22,788 nucleotides of DNA from Pseudomonadota bacterium (lineage in GTDB: Bacteria; Pseudomonadota; Gammaproteobacteria; Burkholderiales; Burkholderiaceae_C): positions 1 to 22,788 of the forward strand of contig JAEWPH010000037.1 in NCBI GenBank assembly GCA_023460715.1. The letters run 5' to 3'. Shown piece after piece: positions 1 to 8,262 of this stretch (positions within the stretch are counted from its first letter, which is position 1; each line of letters opens with the position of its first letter). A program made the position numbers and the translations under genes. The notes under the pieces were generated by a model. That model did not search any database. It saw only the letters and a program-made list of their open reading frames with translations, and was not told the origin of the DNA.

Positions 1-281
1 GCGCGGGCCTGCAGCACCCGCGCCGAAGCCTGGGCCAGATCCAGGTTCTGCGCCAACGCCGCGGTGACGAACCTTCCGATCTGTGGATCCTCGAAACTGG
101 CCCACCAAGTCGCGATGTCGATTGCCGCGGCGGTTCCCGACGGCCCGGCGCCTGCCTGCACCGCCCCGCCCATGTACGCCGGCGACAGGCTCACGGAAGG
201 GCGCTGGTAATCCGGGCCGACCGCGCAGCCCGTGGCAAGGCCGGACAGACCGAGAAAGACGAGGGTGGAAAAACGGGACAT
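1..281 (-). CDS. NodT/OprM-family RND efflux outer-membrane lipoprotein (3' part outside window)
   Basis: Reading leftward from the ATG at 281 gives an open frame of 93 codons that runs off the left edge. The N-terminus is a lipoprotein signal peptide with a lipobox ending at Cys19 (LATGC). The family signature AVGPDYQRP follows directly, and then the WWASFEDPQI and LAQNLDLAQASARVLQAR segments that begin the first helical repeat of OprM/NodT channels. The family forms trimeric outer-membrane exit ducts for RND and related pumps; complete members are about 450-500 aa, so roughly 80% is missing here. It diverges from the TetR gene and shares the 89-bp gap that carries a palindromic operator, so it is probably the exit duct for the adaptor/pump pair downstream of tetR and under the same repressor. 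The family call is secure; the partner pump is inferred from position. Confidence 0.9.
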   Translation of the reverse strand, partial: MSRFSTLVFLGLSGLATGCAVGPDYQRPSVSLSPAYMGGAVQAGAGPSGTAAAIDIATWWASFEDPQIGRFVTAALAQNLDLAQASARVLQAR

Positions 282-307
282 GGTGACGCTCACGACATGG
301 AAATGCC

Positions 308-331
308 GTGACTATATTCCAATATGGTCAC
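308..331. promoter_or_regulatory. Putative TetR operator 1 (24-bp palindrome)
   Basis: Near-perfect inverted repeat in the nodT/tetR divergent gap. The arms are GTGACTATATT and AATATGGTCAC around a 2-bp centre, with one mismatched pair. The same outer heptamers at the same spacing recur at 1003-1026. Possible -10 hexamers (TATATT rightward, TATAGT leftward) lie inside the palindrome, which would let a bound dimer block both divergent promoters, but no convincing -35 box was found for either direction. TetR regulators usually bind such palindromes next to their own gene; binding here is inferred. Confidence 0.8.
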
Positions 332-369
332 TTGTTGTGTTTTTTTCTGGGGGGAGTAAGCTTGCCGGC

Positions 370-987
370 ATGAGCACCCCCCCCCTTTATCCCGTTTCCA
401 GCCGCGGCCCGCTGGAACACGATGTCCGCGAGCAGATCGTGACAGCGGCGAAGGAGCACTTCAGCCGCTACGGTTATGAAAAGACCACGGTGTCCGACCT
501 GGCCAAGGCCATCGGTTTCTCCAAGGCGTACATCTACAAGTTCTTCGAATCCAAGCAGGTCATCGGCGAAAAGATCTGCTCCAACTGCCTGATGGAGATG
601 GATGCGGAAATCCGGCAGGCCGTCGCCCAGGCGGATTCCCCGCCGGAGAAGCTTCGCCGGCTGTTCCGCACGGCCGTGAGCACCACCCTGCGCCTGTTTG
701 CCGAGGACCGAAAGCTCTACGAGATCGCCACGTCTGCCGCCACCGAGCGCTGGCAGTCTGCCCTGGCCTACGAGAAGAGCATTCAGCAATTGCTGCAGGA
801 CATCCTAGAAGAGGGTCGCCAGTCAGGTGACTTCGAGCGCAAGACTCCGCTGGATGAAACGGGCCGCGCCATCTACCTGGTCTTGCGCCCCTACCTCAAT
901 CCGCTGCTGCTGCAGCACAGCCTGGAGCATGCGGACGAAGCCGCAGGCCATTTGGCCGCCCTCGCCTTGCGAAGTCTCTCACCCTAG
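370..987 (+). CDS. TetR/AcrR-family transcriptional repressor of the adjacent RND pump
   Basis: 205 aa, the usual TetR size. The N-terminal DNA-binding domain spans about residues 18-65: REQIVTAAKEHFSRYGYEKTTVSDLAKAIGFSKA supplies the helix-turn-helix (about 38-57), followed by the family-typical IYKFFESKQ. The variable C-terminal ligand and dimer domain fills the rest. A longer reading from 232 would overlap the divergent nodT gene and its operator, so ATG 370 is preferred; the purine-rich GGGGGGAG lies about 13 nt upstream, a rather long spacing. The gene lies between two matching palindromes, which is typical of an autoregulated efflux repressor released by the pump substrate. A run of nine C residues interrupts codons 3-6. 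The ligand cannot be read from the sequence. Confidence 0.9.
   Translation: MSTPPLYPVSSRGPLEHDVREQIVTAAKEHFSRYGYEKTTVSDLAKAIGFSKAYIYKFFESKQVIGEKICSNCLMEMDAEIRQAVAQADSPPEKLRRLFRTAVSTTLRLFAEDRKLYEIATSAATERWQSALAYEKSIQQLLQDILEEGRQSGDFERKTPLDETGRAIYLVLRPYLNPLLLQHSLEHADEAAGHLAALALRSLSP
377..385 (+). repeat. C9 homopolymer at the 5' end of tetR
   Basis: Nine consecutive C residues occupy codons 3-6 of the repressor gene. A one-base slip would shift the frame just after the start codon and abolish the repressor. The upstream leader also holds a T7 run (340-346) and a G6 run (349-354), so this short stretch is unusually homopolymeric for the window. Confidence 0.85.
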
Positions 988-1002
988 CGCCACAAATTCT
1001 TC

Positions 1003-1026
1003 GTGACCATTGACAGATTTGGTCAC
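1003..1026. promoter_or_regulatory. Putative TetR operator 2 (24-bp palindrome)
   Basis: The outer arms GTGACCA and TGGTCAC are a perfect 7-bp inverted repeat separated by 10 bp, the same geometry as the site at 308-331. It lies in the 81-bp gap between tetR and the adaptor gene and covers the -35 hexamer of the promoter there. A repressor bound here would exclude RNA polymerase from the pump operon. Confidence 0.82.
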
Positions 1027-1038
1027 CAATCACAGAAT
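1010..1038 (+). promoter_or_regulatory. Sigma70-type promoter of the RND pump operon
   Basis: A perfect -35 hexamer TTGACA (1010-1015), a 17-bp spacer and CAGAAT (1033-1038, four of six matches to TATAAT). Transcription would start near 1045, leaving a short leader before the adaptor start at 1069. The -35 box lies inside operator 2, which fits direct repression. Confidence 0.7.
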
Positions 1039-1068
1039 GCGGTCCTGCTCTCACTCCACAGGACTCAC

Positions 1069-2187
1069 ATGCTTGGGCACCGTTATCTGTCTATCGCCGC
1101 CTTGGGCGCCTTGCCGCTTGCGCTGGTCGCGTGCGGGAAAGCACCCCCACCAGACCCCCGCACCCAGACGCCGATCGTCCGGACGGTCACAGTGTCCACC
1201 GGCACCAGCGCCGAGCGCACCTTCACGGGCACGGTGGCCGCCCGTGTGCAGAGCGACCTCGGATTCCGCGTTGCAGGCAAGGTGACGGAGCGGCTGGTCG
1301 ATACCGGCCAGTCCGTGAAGCGGGGCCAGCCCCTGTTCCGCATCGACCCCATCGACCTGAAGCTGGCCGCAGACGCGCAAGACCAGGCGGTGACCGCGGC
1401 GCGTGCGCGGGCCCAGCAGGCCATCGACGAGGAGACGCGCTACCGGGACCTTCAGGGCACCGGGGCGATTTCCGCTTCGGCCTACGACCAGATCAAGGCC
1501 GCGGCGGACTCCGCCAGGGCCCAACTCAAGGCTGCGGAAGCGCAGGCATCGGTCACCCGCAATGCCAGCCGGTACGCCGAACTGACAGCCGATGCCGACG
1601 GCATCGTGATGGAGACCCTGGCCGAGCCGGGGCAGGTGGTGGCGGCCGGTCAGACGGTGGCCCGCATCGCCCGCGCAGGCAAGCGGGAAGCCGTCGTCCA
1701 GTTGCCTGAAACGCTGCGCCCTGCCCTGGGCTCAGTGGCGCAGGCCACCTTGTTCGGCCAGCAGGATGTGGCGGTGCAGGCGCGCCTGCGCCAGCTGTCG
1801 AACGCCGCAGACAAGACGACCCGCACCTTCGAGGCGCGTTATGTGCTGGAAGGCCCAGGGGCTGCCGACGCACTGCTGGGCAGCACCGTCTCCGTGCGTC
1901 TGGGCGGCGCGGATGGCAAGGCCGCGCCCCGCATCAGCGTGCCGCTGGCTTCCATCCTCGATGCAGGCAAAGGGCCGGCCGTCTGGGTCATCGAAGGGGA
2001 CCAGGTCCGGCGCCAGCCCGTGGCCATCGCGCAGATCGAGGACGAGCGGGCACTGGTCACCGGCAAGCTCAACCAGGGCGACCGGATCGTCGCGCTGGGC
2101 GCCCATCTGCTGACCGAGGGCACCAAGGTGCAGGCGATCGGCCAGGCGCCCGCCGCCCACGGATCGACGGGGGCTGCCCGTGAGTGA
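1069..2187 (+). CDS. RND efflux periplasmic adaptor subunit (MFP/HlyD family, lipoprotein)
   Basis: 372 aa. Adaptors of this family are anchored in the inner membrane by a lipid and bridge the RND pump to the outer-membrane channel. ATG 1069 is chosen because AGGA lies 5 nt upstream and because it gives a clean lipoprotein signal (LALVAC, Cys22); a longer GTG reading from 1003 would start inside the operator. Visible elements in order: first lipoyl half-motif (FRVAGKVTERLVDTGQSVKR), a helical hairpin rich in Ala, Gln and Arg (about residues 100-165), second lipoyl half (ADADGIVMETLAEPGQVV), then beta-barrel and membrane-proximal domains. The 3' end overlaps the pump gene by 8 bp, indicating translational coupling. 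The substrate is not evident. Confidence 0.93.
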   Translation: MLGHRYLSIAALGALPLALVACGKAPPPDPRTQTPIVRTVTVSTGTSAERTFTGTVAARVQSDLGFRVAGKVTERLVDTGQSVKRGQPLFRIDPIDLKLAADAQDQAVTAARARAQQAIDEETRYRDLQGTGAISASAYDQIKAAADSARAQLKAAEAQASVTRNASRYAELTADADGIVMETLAEPGQVVAAGQTVARIARAGKREAVVQLPETLRPALGSVAQATLFGQQDVAVQARLRQLSNAADKTTRTFEARYVLEGPGAADALLGSTVSVRLGGADGKAAPRISVPLASILDAGKGPAVWVIEGDQVRRQPVAIAQIEDERALVTGKLNQGDRIVALGAHLLTEGTKVQAIGQAPAAHGSTGAARE

Positions 2188-5100
2188 AAGCCGCTTCAAC
2201 CTCTCGGCGCTGGCGGTTCGCGAGCGCTCCATCACCCTGTTCATGATCATCCTGATCTCCTTGACGGGGTTGGCGGCCTTCCTCAAGCTGGGTCGCGCGG
2301 AAGACCCGGCATTCACCATCAAGGTGATGACCATCGTCACCGCATGGCCCGGGGCAACGGCGCAGGAGATGCAGGACCAGGTCGCGGAAAAGCTGGAAAA
2401 GCGCCTGCAGGAACTGCGCTGGTACGACCGCACGGAAACCTTCACGCGCCCCGGCCTGGCCTTCACCACGCTCACGCTGCTGGACTCGACCCCGCCCTCC
2501 GCGGTGGAGGCCGAGTTCTACCAGGCGCGCAAGAAGATCGGCGATGAAGCCAGGACGCTGCCTGCCGGCGTCATCGGCCCGATGGTGAACGACGAATACT
2601 CCGACGTCACCTTCGCGCTCTATGCCCTGAAGGCGCCCGGCGAGCCGCAGCGCGTGCTGGTGCGCGACGCCGAGCAACTGCGGCAGCGCCTGCTGCACGT
2701 TCCCGGCGTGAAGAAGGTCAACATCGTCGGCGAACAATCCGAGCGGATCTATGTCGAACTCTCGCACGAGCGCCTGGCCACGCTGGGCGTCAGTCCGCAG
2801 GACGTGTTCGCCGCGCTGAACCGGCAGAACGCACTCACGCCTGCCGGCTCGGTGGAGACCGACGGCCCGCAGGTGTTCATCCGCCTGGACGGCGCATTCG
2901 ATGAGCTGCAGAAGATCCGCGACACGCCGATCGTGGCGCAGGGTCGCACGCTCAAGCTGTCCGACATCGCCACCGTCAAGCGCGGCTACGAGGACCCTTC
3001 CACCTTCCTCATCCGCAACGGCGGAGAGCCGTCGCTGATCCTCGGAGTGGTCATGCGCGACGGCTGGAACGGCCTCGACCTGGGGGCCTCCCTCGACAAG
3101 GAGGTCAGTGCCATCAATGCCGAGATGCCACTGGGCATGCAGCTCGCCAAGGTGACGGACCAATCGGTCAACATCAGCGGCGCGGTCGACGAATTCATGA
3201 TGAAGTTCCTGGCGGCACTGATGGTCGTGCTGGTGGTCTGCTTCGTCAGCATGGGCTGGCGTGTGGGCGTGGTGGTGGCCGCCGCAGTACCGCTGACGCT
3301 GGCAGCCGTGTTCATCATCATGGCGGCGACCGGCAAGAATTTCGACCGCATCACCCTCGGGTCTCTGATCCTGGCGCTGGGCCTGCTGGTGGACGACGCC
3401 ATCATCGCCATCGAAATGATGGTTGTGAAGATGGAGGAAGGCTATGACCGCATAGCGGCGTCCGCCTATGCCTGGAGCCACACGGCGGCTCCCATGCTGT
3501 CGGGCACGCTGGTGACCGCCGTGGGCTTCATGCCCAACGGCTTTGCCCCGTCCACGGCCGGCGAATACACCAGCAACATGTTCTGGATCGTCGGCATCGC
3601 CCTCATCGTTTCCTGGATCGTCGCCGTCATCTTCACGCCCTACCTCGGCGTGAAGATGCTGCCGAACATCAAGAAGGTCGAAGGCGGCCACCATGCGATG
3701 TACGGAACGCCCCGCTACGAGCGCTTCCGCCAGGTGCTCGGAAAGGCCATCGCCCGCAAGTGGCTCGTGGCGGCCGCCGTGGTCGCCCTCATGGTGGCGT
3801 CCGTCCTGGGCATGGCCATCGTGAAGAAGCAGTTCTTCCCCATCTCCGACCGCCCCGAGGTCATGGTGGAAGTGCAGATGCCTTACGGCACCGCCATCGA
3901 GAAAACCAGCGAGGCGACCAAGAAGGTCGAGGCCTGGCTGTCGCAGCAGCCCGAATCCGAGATCGTCACGGCGTACATCGGCCAGGGCGCACCCCGCTTC
4001 TTCCTGGCGATTTCGCCAGAGCTGCCGGACCCGTCCTTTGCCAAGATCGTCGTCCGAACGGGCAACCAGGAACAGCGCGATGCGCTCAAGCTGCGCCTGC
4101 GTGAAGAGATCGCGCGGGGACTGGCGCCCGAGGCGCAGGTGCGGGCCTCGCAGATCGTCTTCGGTCCCTACTCGCCCTACCCGGTCGCCTACCGCGTCTC
4201 CGGCCCTGATCCGGAGAAACTGCGTGACATCGCGGGGGAAGTGCAGAAGGTGCTGCAGGCCAGCCCGATGATGCGCACCGTGAACTCCGACTGGGGCGTG
4301 CGCACGCCGGTCGTGCATTTCACCCTGCAGCAGGATCGGCTGCAGGCCGTGGGCCTGACGTCGGAATCCGTGGCGCAGCAACTGCAGTTCTTCCTGAGCG
4401 GCGTGCCTGTGACGACGGTCCGCGAGGACATCCGCACGGTGCAGGTGACAGCACGTTCCGCGGGCAACACCCGGCTGGACCTGGCCAAGCTGGAAGACTT
4501 CACGCTCACGACGGACCAGGGCCAGCGCATCCCGCTGTCCCAGATCGGCGAGATCAACGTACGCATGGAAGAGCCCGTGATGCGCCGGCGTGACCGCATG
4601 CCCACCATCACGGTGCGCGGCGACATTGACGACCAACTGCAGCCCCCGGATGTCTCGGCCGTGATCACGAAGCAGCTGCAGCCCATCAGGGATGCGCTGC
4701 CGACGGGCTACAAGATCGTGGAGGCGGGATCCATCGAGGAGTCGGGCAAGGCGATGACGGCGATGGCGCCGCTGTTCCCCATCATGATCGCCATCACGCT
4801 GATCATCATCATCCTGCAGGTGCGGTCGATCTCTGCCATGGTGATGGTCTTCCTGACCAGTCCGCTGGGCTTGATCGGTGTGGTGCCCACGCTGATCCTC
4901 TTCCAGCAGCCTTTCGGGATCAACGCGCTGGTGGGTCTCGTGGCGCTGTCGGGCATTCTGATGCGCAACACGCTGATCCTGATCGGGCAGATCCAGCACA
5001 ACAAGCAGGAGGGGCTGGACCCGTTCCACGCCGTGGTGGAAGCCACGGTGCAGCGCGCCCGGCCGGTGATCCTGACGGCCCTGGCCGCCGTGCTGGCATT

Positions 5101-5290
5101 CATTCCGCTGACCCACTCGGTGTTCTGGGGAACGCTGGCCTACACGCTGATCGGAGGAACCCTGGCCGGCACGGTGCTCACGCTGGTGTTCCTGCCGGCG
5201 ATGTACGCCATCTGGTACCGCATCAAGCCCCCGGGCGCCGGCGCCCCTGCCCCGTCCACCGCGGCGGGCCCTGCAGCCGCCGCCCACTGA
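2180..5290 (+). CDS. RND efflux transporter permease subunit (HAE1-like multidrug pump)
   Basis: 1036 aa, full length for an RND pump (12 transmembrane helices, two large periplasmic loops). It starts at GTG 2180 inside the end of the adaptor gene. TM1 (SITLFMIILISLTGLAAF) is followed by a first porter loop containing TIVTAWPGATAQEMQDQV. TM4 has the proton-relay motif LALGLLVDDAIIAIEMM with Asp405 and Asp406, the Asp pair characteristic of drug pumps rather than metal pumps. The second periplasmic loop follows the TM7 region near residue 535, and the C-terminal helices include GLVALSGILMRNTLILIGQI. The pattern resembles the TriC/VexK side of the family, judged from memory of those motifs only. 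The pump exports small hydrophobic compounds by proton antiport; the substrate is unknown. Confidence 0.94.
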   Translation: MSESRFNLSALAVRERSITLFMIILISLTGLAAFLKLGRAEDPAFTIKVMTIVTAWPGATAQEMQDQVAEKLEKRLQELRWYDRTETFTRPGLAFTTLTLLDSTPPSAVEAEFYQARKKIGDEARTLPAGVIGPMVNDEYSDVTFALYALKAPGEPQRVLVRDAEQLRQRLLHVPGVKKVNIVGEQSERIYVELSHERLATLGVSPQDVFAALNRQNALTPAGSVETDGPQVFIRLDGAFDELQKIRDTPIVAQGRTLKLSDIATVKRGYEDPSTFLIRNGGEPSLILGVVMRDGWNGLDLGASLDKEVSAINAEMPLGMQLAKVTDQSVNISGAVDEFMMKFLAALMVVLVVCFVSMGWRVGVVVAAAVPLTLAAVFIIMAATGKNFDRITLGSLILALGLLVDDAIIAIEMMVVKMEEGYDRIAASAYAWSHTAAPMLSGTLVTAVGFMPNGFAPSTAGEYTSNMFWIVGIALIVSWIVAVIFTPYLGVKMLPNIKKVEGGHHAMYGTPRYERFRQVLGKAIARKWLVAAAVVALMVASVLGMAIVKKQFFPISDRPEVMVEVQMPYGTAIEKTSEATKKVEAWLSQQPESEIVTAYIGQGAPRFFLAISPELPDPSFAKIVVRTGNQEQRDALKLRLREEIARGLAPEAQVRASQIVFGPYSPYPVAYRVSGPDPEKLRDIAGEVQKVLQASPMMRTVNSDWGVRTPVVHFTLQQDRLQAVGLTSESVAQQLQFFLSGVPVTTVREDIRTVQVTARSAGNTRLDLAKLEDFTLTTDQGQRIPLSQIGEINVRMEEPVMRRRDRMPTITVRGDIDDQLQPPDVSAVITKQLQPIRDALPTGYKIVEAGSIEESGKAMTAMAPLFPIMIAITLIIIILQVRSISAMVMVFLTSPLGLIGVVPTLILFQQPFGINALVGLVALSGILMRNTLILIGQIQHNKQEGLDPFHAVVEATVQRARPVILTALAAVLAFIPLTHSVFWGTLAYTLIGGTLAGTVLTLVFLPAMYAIWYRIKPPGAGAPAPSTAAGPAAAAH

Positions 5291-5317
5291 CCGGACGCCA
5301 TCCAAGGAATCAACAAC

Positions 5318-6127
5318 ATGCACAACACCACCACTGTCGTCGTCGTGACGGGCGTTTCGTCCGGCATCGGGCGCGCGACCGCCCAGGCCTTCGTAGCGCG
5401 GGGCTGCCAGGTCTTCGGATCGGTGCGCGATCTGGACCATGCCGTGCCGCTGCCGGGCGTCGAACTGTTCGAGATGGATGTGCGGCAGGACGCCTCCGTT
5501 CGCCGGGGCATCCAGTTCGTGATCGACCGCGCCGCACGCATCGACGTGCTCGTGAACAACGCCGGGGTCAATCTGGTCGGATCGGTCGAAGAGACGACGG
5601 TCAAGGAAGCGGCCGCCCTGTTCGAGACCAATCTGTTCGGTCTGATGCGCACCACGCAGGCGGTACTGCCGCACATGCGTGCCCAGCGGGCGGGCCGGAT
5701 CGTCAACCTCAGTTCGGTCCTGGGCTTTCTCCCGGCGCCCTACATGGGCCTCTATGCCGCATCCAAGCACGCCGTGGAGGGGCTGTCGGAAACACTGGAC
5801 CATGAAGTGCGCGCCTTCGGCATCCGCGTGGCGCTGGTTCAACCCTCCTACACCAGGACGCAGCTAGAGGCCAACTCGCCCTTAGTGGAGTTACCGATCG
5901 CGGCCTACGACCGCGAGCGGCAGGTGGTGTCACAGGCCGTTGCGGCCCACCTGAAGCATGCGGCGGAGCCCACGCTGGTCGCCGACACGATTGTCGAAGC
6001 GGCCCTGGGCCGTTGGCGCATGCGCGCACCTCCCAAAGGGCAGGCATCGCTTCTGAGCAAGCTGCGGCGCTTCATGCCCTTCGGGCCCGTCGACGCGAGT
6101 TTGAGAAAGCAGCTCGGACTGCAGTAA
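5318..6127 (+). CDS. Short-chain dehydrogenase/reductase (SDR), oxidoreductase
   Basis: 269 aa classical SDR with a Rossmann fold. The cofactor motif TGVSSGIG is at residues 11-18, NNAG at 80-83, and the catalytic residues are Ser133, Tyr146 and Lys150 (YAASK). No signal peptide, so it is cytoplasmic. It starts 27 nt after the pump stop, with AAGGAA about 10 nt upstream of the ATG, and probably belongs to the same transcript. Linkage to a TetR-controlled pump suggests it modifies a toxic carbonyl or alcohol compound that the pump also handles, which is inference. Three rare leucine codons (CTA, TTA, TTA) cluster within 30 nt near 5865-5892, unlike the surrounding GC-rich codon use. The substrate is not predictable. 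Confidence 0.92.
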   Translation: MHNTTTVVVVTGVSSGIGRATAQAFVARGCQVFGSVRDLDHAVPLPGVELFEMDVRQDASVRRGIQFVIDRAARIDVLVNNAGVNLVGSVEETTVKEAAALFETNLFGLMRTTQAVLPHMRAQRAGRIVNLSSVLGFLPAPYMGLYAASKHAVEGLSETLDHEVRAFGIRVALVQPSYTRTQLEANSPLVELPIAAYDRERQVVSQAVAAHLKHAAEPTLVADTIVEAALGRWRMRAPPKGQASLLSKLRRFMPFGPVDASLRKQLGLQ

Positions 6128-6171
6128 GAACCGGGGCGCACGCCTCGCTTCGGGACGGCTTGGGCGCCGCC

Positions 6172-6196
6172 GCCACGGCCCTTACAGGCCGGTGGC
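6172..6196. terminator. Candidate terminator hairpin between convergent SDR and sensor-kinase genes
   Basis: GCCAC-GGCC, loop CTTACA, GGCC-G-GTGGC forms a 9-bp GC stem with one bulged G. It spans the stop codon of the leftward kinase (6182-6184) and lies 45 nt past the SDR stop. No T-run follows on either strand, so the terminator role is tentative. Confidence 0.45.
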
Positions 6197-7540
6197 AGGG
6201 GCGAAACGGATCCCGACCTCGGTGCGATCCGCATCCGAGCTGGCCCAGACCTCACCGCCGTGCATGCGCGCGATGGCCGCCACTATGGCAAGGCCCAGCC
6301 CCGCGTGCATGCCCTCCCGCTGCCGGGCAGCGTCCCCCCGGTAGAAACGGTCGAACAGGCGCGGAAGCACGGCGTCCGGGATCCGGGGGCCTTCGTTGAC
6401 CACGGAAACGCTGGGGCCTGCCGCCCCTGCCGCATTCAGCACGATCCGGATGGTGCTGCCCGGCAGCGCATAGCGGCTGGCATTGCTCAGCAGGTTGGAC
6501 ACCCCCCGCTGCAGCAGCCGTTCGTCCACGGGCAGAGTGAGATCGCCCTCGACGCGCAATTGCAGGCCGCGCTCGGCGGCATCGGCCTCGTGGTACTCCA
6601 GCAGGTCCGCCATCAGCGCCCCCAGGCTGAGCGGCGCTCCGACCCGGGCGCGCTGCCCTCCGTCCGCACGGGCAAGGAAGAGCATGTCGTTCACCACGGA
6701 GGCCATGCGCCCCAGCTCTTCCAGATTGGACGCCAGGGTCTGCGTGAGCTCCGCCTCGGTGCGGGGACGGGACAGCGCCAGTTCCGTCTTCCCGATCAGG
6801 GCGGTCAGCGGGGTGCGCAGCTCATGGGCGACATCGGCATTGAACGACTCCAGCTGCACCCGGCCATTCTCCAGCCGGTCGATGAGTTCGTTGAAACGCT
6901 GTACCAGCGGCGACAGCTCGACGCTCGGCGGCGAGAGATGCAGATGCCCGAGATGCCGGGTGGCGGACATGGCCTGCGTCTGCTCAGCCAGCTGGCTCAG
7001 GGGGCGCAGGCCCCGGTGCACCACCCAGCGGGCGAGCCCCGCGCTCAGCAGCGCGCCAGCGGCCGTGGCCAGGGCCAGCATGCGGGCCAGAGCCTCCTGG
7101 CGCGCTACGTCCTCGGAGATATCGATATCGAAGCGGCCGTTCAGGGCCATGCGGCCATCCGCCGAATGCAGCACGAAGCTCCGCGAGCGCACCTGCCCGG
7201 ACAGCACATGGGCCTCGTCCGCAGGGTCCACGTAGAACGCAGAGCCGTCCTCATGGTGCAGCTGCAGCCGCGACCCCTGGCGCTTGACGGCATTGGCCTG
7301 CAGCAAGCGCAGGAAATCCTGGTTCTCCGGCCTGAGCAGGGCGTTCGACGTTTCCACCAGCTTCTGCACCTTGATCGCCAGCAGGCGCGACTGCGCGCGT
7401 TCGTGCAGTTGCTGCACGCCCAGGTAGACCACCATCGAAATGGCGCCCAGCAGCAGGCTGATGCCGATGCCGAGCTGCCAGGCCAGCCGCCGCAGGACCG
7501 AATGGCGCGTGTCCGCGGCGGGCTCACGCCACGCCGGCAT
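6182..7540 (-). CDS. Heavy-metal-type sensor histidine kinase (CusS/HprS-like)
   Basis: 452 aa. TM1 lies at about residues 20-41 and TM2 at about 153-174, enclosing a periplasmic sensor domain of about 110 residues. HAMP linker, HisKA and HATPase_c domains follow. The phosphoacceptor is His239 in [13 protein letters not shown]. The N box reads LSNLLSNASRYA and the G2 region [21 protein letters not shown] 7540 is chosen over a longer reading (7603) because it overlaps the end of the regulator gene by only 17 bp and places TM1 normally. It is co-transcribed with the regulator. The layout matches the CusS/CzcS/PcoS group, which also includes the oxidant-responsive HprS of E. coli. The signal cannot be told from sequence: the sensor domain has few Cys or Met and only a few His. 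Confidence 0.9.
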   Translation of the reverse strand: MPAWREPAADTRHSVLRRLAWQLGIGISLLLGAISMVVYLGVQQLHERAQSRLLAIKVQKLVETSNALLRPENQDFLRLLQANAVKRQGSRLQLHHEDGSAFYVDPADEAHVLSGQVRSRSFVLHSADGRMALNGRFDIDISEDVARQEALARMLALATAAGALLSAGLARWVVHRGLRPLSQLAEQTQAMSATRHLGHLHLSPPSVELSPLVQRFNELIDRLENGRVQLESFNADVAHELRTPLTALIGKTELALSRPRTEAELTQTLASNLEELGRMASVVNDMLFLARADGGQRARVGAPLSLGALMADLLEYHEADAAERGLQLRVEGDLTLPVDERLLQRGVSNLLSNASRYALPGSTIRIVLNAAGAAGPSVSVVNEGPRIPDAVLPRLFDRFYRGDAARQREGMHAGLGLAIVAAIARMHGGEVWASSDADRTEVGIRFAPATGL

Positions 7541-8216
7541 CGCGGTCCTCCAGCATGTACCCGACGCCCCGTACCGTGTGGATGAGCTTGTGGCGGAAGG
7601 CATCGTCGATCTTGGCCCGCAGCCGCCGGACGGCGACTTCCACCATGTTGGTATCCGAATCGAAATGGATGTTCCAGATCCGCTCAGCCAGCGTCGTGCG
7701 TGTCAGCACCTGGCCCTTGCGCCGCACGAACAGGCTGAGCAGCTGAAACTCCTTGGTGGACAGCTCGACGCGGCGCCCCGCGCGATGTACCCGGTGCGCG
7801 GCCAGGTCGATCTCCAGGTCGGCAACGCGCAGGAGGTTCTGCTCCTGGAAGCTGGCTGCCCCCCGGCGGATCAGCGCCTCGACGCGCGCCTGAAGCTCCG
7901 AGAAAGCGAACGGTTTGACCAGATAGTCGTCGGCCCCCGCCTTCAAGCCCTGGACCTTGTCGTCCAGCCGGTCGCGCGCCGTCAGCATCAGCACGGGCTG
8001 GCTGCCCTTGCGGCGGATGGCGTGGAGCACCTCGAACCCGTCGCATCCGGGCAGCATGACATCAAGCAACACCAGCGCATGGTCGCCTTGCAAGGCCATC
8101 GCGCGCCCGCTGATGCCGTCGTGGGCCACGTCCACGCGGTAGCCGCATTCGGACAGCCCCTGGTACAGGTAGCCCGCCACGCTCTGGTCATCCTCGATCA
8201 CTAGCAGTTTGTGCAC
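7524..8216 (-). CDS. OmpR/PhoB-family response regulator (CusR/HprR-like)
   Basis: 230 aa: receiver domain with the acidic pair Asp9/Asp10, phosphoacceptor Asp52 (LLDVMLPG), Thr79 and Lys101, then a winged-helix DNA-binding domain ending in LIHTVRGVGYMLE. The start is taken as GTG 8216 because it gives the usual N-terminus (VHKLLVIEDD) and AAGGGG lies 5 nt upstream; ATG 8237 (seven residues longer) has no visible ribosome-binding site. The gene is divergent from the aldo/keto reductase operon, and the inverted repeat ATTAC-N6-GTAAT lies in the shared gap, so it probably activates both directions. It is a paralogue of the regulator at 13477-14163, sharing [13 protein letters not shown] and the VEVA.RRLR recognition-helix region. 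Confidence 0.92.
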   Translation of the reverse strand: MHKLLVIEDDQSVAGYLYQGLSECGYRVDVAHDGISGRAMALQGDHALVLLDVMLPGCDGFEVLHAIRRKGSQPVLMLTARDRLDDKVQGLKAGADDYLVKPFAFSELQARVEALIRRGAASFQEQNLLRVADLEIDLAAHRVHRAGRRVELSTKEFQLLSLFVRRKGQVLTRTTLAERIWNIHFDSDTNMVEVAVRRLRAKIDDAFRHKLIHTVRGVGYMLEDRDAGVA

Positions 8217-8262
8217 GGGCACCCCTTTCGCCGCCATTGTGCATGGGCATCTGCGGCGGCCG

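Noticed and set aside
232..369. 46-residue N-terminal extension of the TetR protein
   Set aside because: It would overlap the divergent nodT start and run through the operator; the extension has no TetR similarity.
1003..1068. 22-residue N-terminal extension of the adaptor starting at GTG 1003
   Set aside because: The GTG is the first triplet of the operator and upstream of the likely transcription start; ATG 1069 gives a proper lipoprotein signal and ribosome-binding site.
2069..5842. 1257-aa open frame on the minus strand opposite the RND pump and SDR
   Set aside because: It is antisense to clearly conserved genes, is full of His, Arg, Gln and Asp in a low-complexity pattern, spans two genes and shows no domain. 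It is a GC-rich shadow frame.
6260..7585. 441-aa plus-strand frame across the first sensor kinase, and similar frames at 7440-8204 and 12128-13504
   Set aside because: All lie opposite two-component genes with intact catalytic motifs, and their own translations contain no family signature.
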